Assembly: GCF_027942865.1 (NCBI RefSeq)
Contig: NC_134526.1
Location: forward strand, 11,440,284 to 11,504,283
Direction of reading: 5' to 3'
Origin: Odontesthes bonariensis
Lineage: Eukaryota > Chordata > Actinopteri > Atheriniformes > Atherinopsidae
DNA: 64,000 bases
Made by a program: the position numbers and the translations under genes
In this document: positions 60,701 to 64,000 of the stretch, one piece after another
How the letters are laid out: every line of letters begins with the position of its first letter
Numbering within the stretch: position 1 is the stretch's first letter
Notes under the pieces: generated by a model
What the model was told of the DNA's origin: nothing
Databases searched by the model: none
Seen by the model: only the letters and a program-made list of their open reading frames with translations

Positions 60701-63700
60701 ACACTAAATATGAATCTAAAGTCAGCAGTTGATCACCAGAAAGGACCAGAAACATTGGGCAATTGGTGCTGTGTCAATACTGGAAAAAAACAGTTCAATG
60801 CACTAATAAAGGTCCCTAATTAACATATTGTGGATTGGAAGAAATGTATTTTGGCAGCTGTTAAATTTTGTTTTTAGAATTAATTCAGAGTTCCCCTGAA
60901 AGCATTGTTTTAGAATTAAAATATGTACTAAGTCTTCTACGAATTAGACGATAAACTGAGTTCCAGTGGAAGAAAAACAACAACACATCATTGATTAGGA
61001 AAGATTTATGCTCTCAGAAGAAATTTCAGTTCTTTGTTCCTGTCAGCATCAGCCTGCACCAAATCCATTTGCATTGCAGGAAAAACACTTTGTCGTCTGA
61101 GGAAGACACACCCGTACCCCGCTCAAATAAACAAACACATAAAGTCAATTTATGATGAAAGAAAACGCTGAATTGAGAAGCTTTTCTAACACTTTTGTTT
61201 TCATTCGTAAGGGACTGTATGACCAAGCACTAGAAGACTGTGAAAAGGCTCTCAGGTTAAATGAGGGGAACTACAAAGCGCTGTACAGAAAAGCTAAAGC
61301 CTTGAAAGAGATGGGGAGACATCAAGAGGCCTATGAGGCTGTGGCCAAATGCTCTCTAGCAGTGCCTCAGGTAAGGACTACTTTCTGAATATGTTTTTTT
61401 TTGTCTCAAAAATAGAAGAACTATGTCATTCATGTCACCTGCGGACAGACTTCATCACTGAGCTGTGACTCAGGCATGTGAAGACGCTACATTAACCTGT
61501 TCAGACTGGATGTCCCAGACTTGTTTATCCCTTTGAAAATGCTTTTCCCTTTTAAACCTCACGTGAAGTGAGCATGTCCTGGGCATGTCGGGCATGTCCT
61601 GATTTTTAAAACTCATGACCGATGGTCATTTCCTCTAAAATGGTTTAGATGTGGGCAAAGACAACTATGGTAAAAGTTGAAGATTTAAGCTCTTTATTTC
61701 CCATTTCTAGTTTCCTCGGTGGGTAAAAGAAAAATGTTTTGGGGTTTTTTTGACAGTGACAGCTCTATGAAATTACTATTTCAAACAGTACTATGAAGCT
61801 TTTTCATGGAGTAACCTTAGACCTTTAATGGGATAAAAGATTAATTCGGCATTTAAACTTTGTAATGTAAGAAACTTCCTCCGGGTCCACGTTTGTCACA
61901 ATTTTAGAATCACATTTAATTCATTCTGTACCAATAAACTACATTCTTTCTTACAAGCACTCACCTACGCATATATAAGAATTTTTAAAGCTGTGTGTTT
62001 AACAGCTAAGCTCTGCTTCACAATATCGTGATCTTTAGCATCTAAGAATCCAAAGTAACAGTAAGTGTTGTTTATTCAATGTTGTTTGTACTAAGTTAAA
62101 TGTAGCTGATGAGAATAACGCTTTTAAATCAGAAAGTCAGGCTTACTTCCTCTGAAAAATTCTGCAGAATATCAAAAATGCATTCCAGTGATTCCCACCA
62201 AAACAAAAAAATAACTCTTATTTATGTCCTTGGAAGCTTTTGTTCATCTCCTCATCCTGAGGCTCTTAACAGTCGGAATATACAGTGCAACACTGTGGTC
62301 ATAACGAACCAATGTGGGGTCGAGGGACAGAAAGTCATGCTTTACATGAGAGTAAAGTTTTTTTTTATATAATTCTATACTTTAATGTGCTACGGTTCTG
62401 ACGAAAGTCTAAAATTCAGACAATCTATTTGACGACGGTGTGAGTGAGTGGCTCCACTGTGAATGATCCGGTGTGTGTTTTAAAGAGTGGAGGGTTGATG
62501 GAACTTTTGTGTGAGAGAGAAACGGGGCTGAATCAGAGCGCCGCATGCCCCTCTGTAGAAGTAGATTTCAATGTTTGGATAGTAGAAACCAGGGCTCTGA
62601 ACCGGTTCAAGGAACGAAAACGAAAACCGAACACGAACGGAATTTTACGAGGAACGAAAACAAAATGGTCTTCAACTGTTCCGGAACAGAAACGTTATTC
62701 TGAAATCCACAAAACCGGTTAATAACTGTTTTTCGTCGGGACGAATGAAACCCTTGTTTCAATCGTCACCCACGCCTTAATGCTGGGTCAAAATAAAACA
62801 GGAGGATCCACTATAAATTCTGCAACAGGGCTCAAGTAAGTAGCCTAAAGTAATAATAATAGAATAAGTGAATTAGATGAAATATAGTCTTCAGAATGGC
62901 AGAAAAAAAGCTAAACAGAAATTTGGATCTCGCGCATTGGCGCACGTGTTTCATTCGTCCCGGCTCTCTCCCACTTATACAGAAATGTTTTTGATAAGAA
63001 ATGATTTATCATAGAATAGGCCTATAGGCTACAGTAAGCTATGTGGGATGGATAGCCCATCTGAATGTTTTTGGATGCTGCCGGTGATTTATTATTTTTG
63101 GGCATAGAGCTACGGTGTAAATCAAGGGCAAATACTAATGAGTACGTCTATTCTAAGGTAAAGTCCACACACGTAGACTTGATAGGCCCGCCAAACACTG
63201 CCGGAACGATAAGAACGAACCATATTTTACGTTCCGAACCGGTTCAGGAACGATATGTTGGTGGCGGAACCCAAGAACGAAAACGTTAAACATGCCTGAA
63301 CCGTTCGGAACGGAACGATTGAAAAATAATTTTGTTTTCAAGCCCTGGTAGAAACTAAACGTGCACGTGGGTTGCTCAATCTATTTGGCGGCCATAAATA
63401 GATCTGGATGATCCGCCCGAGTATTGACATCATGTGGGAAACACTCCATTGACATTCTGATAACTGCATTTACTACAGTTTGGGCAGCACGAGATATACA
63501 GAGTTATTTTAACACCATCTTTTGTTTTGGCTGACCAGGATTCCAACGTCACACAGCTGACGCAGGACCTTGCCAAAATTTTGGGGTTGAAAATCCGTAA
63601 AGCGTATGTGAGAAGTAAGGTATGTATTATGTATCGAACTGCAACAAGTGAGAAGCATTATTAAACCCTGGAAGTCGTCTTCTACGTGTTCTAGTTGATG

Positions 63701-64000
63701 TTGTGACAAATTTAAATCTACACGTTCAGATTTGTTGCTTTTCAAAAATGAAGAAATGCTCTTATAACTGATGGCTGCCTTAACTTTACAGTGAGGACAG
63801 TAAGTTATTCCTTTTTTCTTTTCTGAAAAGCCTGCCTTGAATGTTATGCGGGGATCAAGTTATCAAGATGCACCAGGTGACAAAGTAAGCAACATTGCCT
63901 ACACAACAAAATGTATCGCAAATGTATTGAATGTAAGAATTATTGATCAGTGATGATTCTTTATTTCCAGTTTTCTCATGGCTCAGCTTCAGTTGAAGAT
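57608..64000 (+). CDS. zc3h7a: Zc3h7a, CCCH zinc-finger/TPR RNA-binding protein, N-terminal part (cut by window edge)
   Basis: The start codon is at 57644. Coding exons are 57644-57711, 59621-59660, 59837-60040, 61212-61370, 63539-63619, 63831-63884 and 63971 onward; all join in frame by GT-AG and give the first 212 residues. Human ZC3H7A has about 970, so most of the gene, including the CCCH and C2H2 fingers, lies to the right. The N-terminus reads RWQEIQKGLQFIQ, then PGSQEQYE. TPR-like helices follow (LFGEGNDVFKEGEWSKSIEM, ANRAAAYLN, ALEDCEKALRLNEGNYKALY) and the conserved AVAKCSLAVPQ and LKIRKAYVR. The family is implicated in miRNA processing and RNA binding. Matches such as PGSQEQYE and AYEAVAKCSLAVPQ favour zc3h7a over zc3h7b. 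Confidence 0.92.
59621..59660 (+). CDS. zc3h7a: zc3h7a exon encoding STLPFPGSQEQYE
   Basis: A 40-nt microexon with acceptor TTTGTTTTAG and donor GTGAGC. It completes a Gln codon and matches the family's PG(S/T)QEQY block. It is too short for open-frame detection but in frame on both sides. Confidence 0.9.
59837..60040 (+). CDS. zc3h7a: zc3h7a exon with first TPR helices
   Basis: The acceptor is ACTCACAG and the donor GTAAGT; 204 nt, phase 0. It encodes VFIKELVWNLFGEGNDVFKE, then MYTEALSIAEYA and YANRAAAYLNIVP: the first TPR and the start of the second. Confidence 0.93.
61212..61370 (+). CDS. zc3h7a: zc3h7a exon with second and third TPR helices
   Basis: The acceptor is TTTTCATTCGTAAG and the donor GTAAGG; 159 nt, phase 0. 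It encodes GLYDQALEDCEKALRLNEGN, then YKALYRKAKALKEMGRHQEA and YEAVAKCSLAVPQ. Strong family match. Confidence 0.94.
62590..63347. mobile_element. Complete hAT-type non-autonomous element in a zc3h7a intron
   Basis: The element starts CAGGGCTCTGAACCGG and ends in CAAGCCCTG. It is flanked by the 8-bp direct repeat GTAGAAAC at 62582-62589 and 63348-63355. Terminal regions are full of short motifs such as GAACCGGTTC and GAACGAAAACG in both orientations. It is 758 bp with no transposase. The 8-bp duplication and CAG-type ends point to hAT. Confidence 0.85.
63539..63619 (+). CDS. zc3h7a: zc3h7a exon encoding KIRKAYVRSK
   Basis: The acceptor is TTTTGGCTGACCAG and the donor GTATGT; 81 nt, phase 0. 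It encodes DSNVTQLTQDLAKILGLKIR, then KAYVRSK, the end of the TPR region in this family. Confidence 0.92.
63831..63884 (+). CDS. zc3h7a: zc3h7a short linker exon
   Basis: The acceptor is TTTTCTGAAAAG and the donor GTAAGC; 54 nt, 18 codons, phase 0. It encodes PALNVMRGSSYQDAPGDK. Linker sequence varies in the family, so support comes mainly from splice sites, frame and position. It may be alternatively spliced. Confidence 0.65.
63971..64000 (+). CDS. zc3h7a: zc3h7a exon, truncated by the window end
   Basis: The acceptor is TTATTTCCAG. The visible ten codons read FSHGSASVED, comparable with the SVEDIE region of ZC3H7A. It continues beyond the window. Confidence 0.8.

Noticed and set aside
57644-64000. 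zc3h7b instead of zc3h7a
   Set aside because: The PGSQEQYE block and AYEAVAKCSLAVPQ agree with ZC3H7A; ZC3H7B differs at these places. Confidence is good but a tree would settle it.
1-64000. CRISPR arrays, phage or bacterial genes
   Set aside because: No regularly spaced repeats or dense coding; gene structure is plainly vertebrate.

Overview
The window is vertebrate nuclear DNA and almost certainly from a teleost fish. Short exons with GT-AG splice sites are spread over long AT-rich introns. The protein-coding exons match jawed-vertebrate families, and the interspersed repeats are of fish type: a tRNA-derived SINE with an AFC-like body, Tc1-like and hAT elements, TTAA-flanked miniature elements and L2/CR1-like tails. 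There are no operons, CRISPR arrays or bacterial features. All exon models below were built by hand from reading frame, splice sites and family similarity; no database search was possible.

Layout. (1) 1-6.3 kb, plus strand: the last exon and 3' UTR of a galanin receptor type 2-like GPCR, whose first exon lies left of the window. (2) 6.3-11.8 kb: intergenic DNA with a SINE and a LINE-like tail. (3) About 11.8-32.4 kb, minus strand: a complete axin1 gene with ten coding exons and 860 codons. It carries the tankyrase motif, RGS domain, GSK3 helix, beta-catenin helix and C-terminal DIX domain, and it is axin1 rather than axin2. (4) 31-42 kb, minus strand: an unrecognised small gene starting in a strong Kozak context at 42065, with two well-supported exons and one speculative terminal exon. 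Its introns hold a complete 2.06 kb hAT-type element and a multi-layer nest of transposons. (5) 47.4 kb: a tRNA-Thr(CGT) gene. (6) 50.7-52.8 kb, minus strand: a complete four-exon secreted phospholipase A2 of group X type. (7) 56.2-64.0 kb, plus strand: the first eight exons of zc3h7a, cut by the window edge, with a 758-bp hAT-type element in an intron.

The genes are not a functional pathway. Axin1 is the scaffold of the beta-catenin destruction complex, the galanin receptor is a neuropeptide GPCR, the PLA2 is a secreted lipase and Zc3h7a is an RNA-binding zinc-finger/TPR protein. Their order is informative as synteny: axin1, pla2g10 and zc3h7a are all on human 16p13, while GALR2 is on human 17q25. 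The most unusual structures are the nested transposons at 33.6-35.6 kb, the unrecognised gene, and a fold-back retroelement insertion at 54.3 kb.
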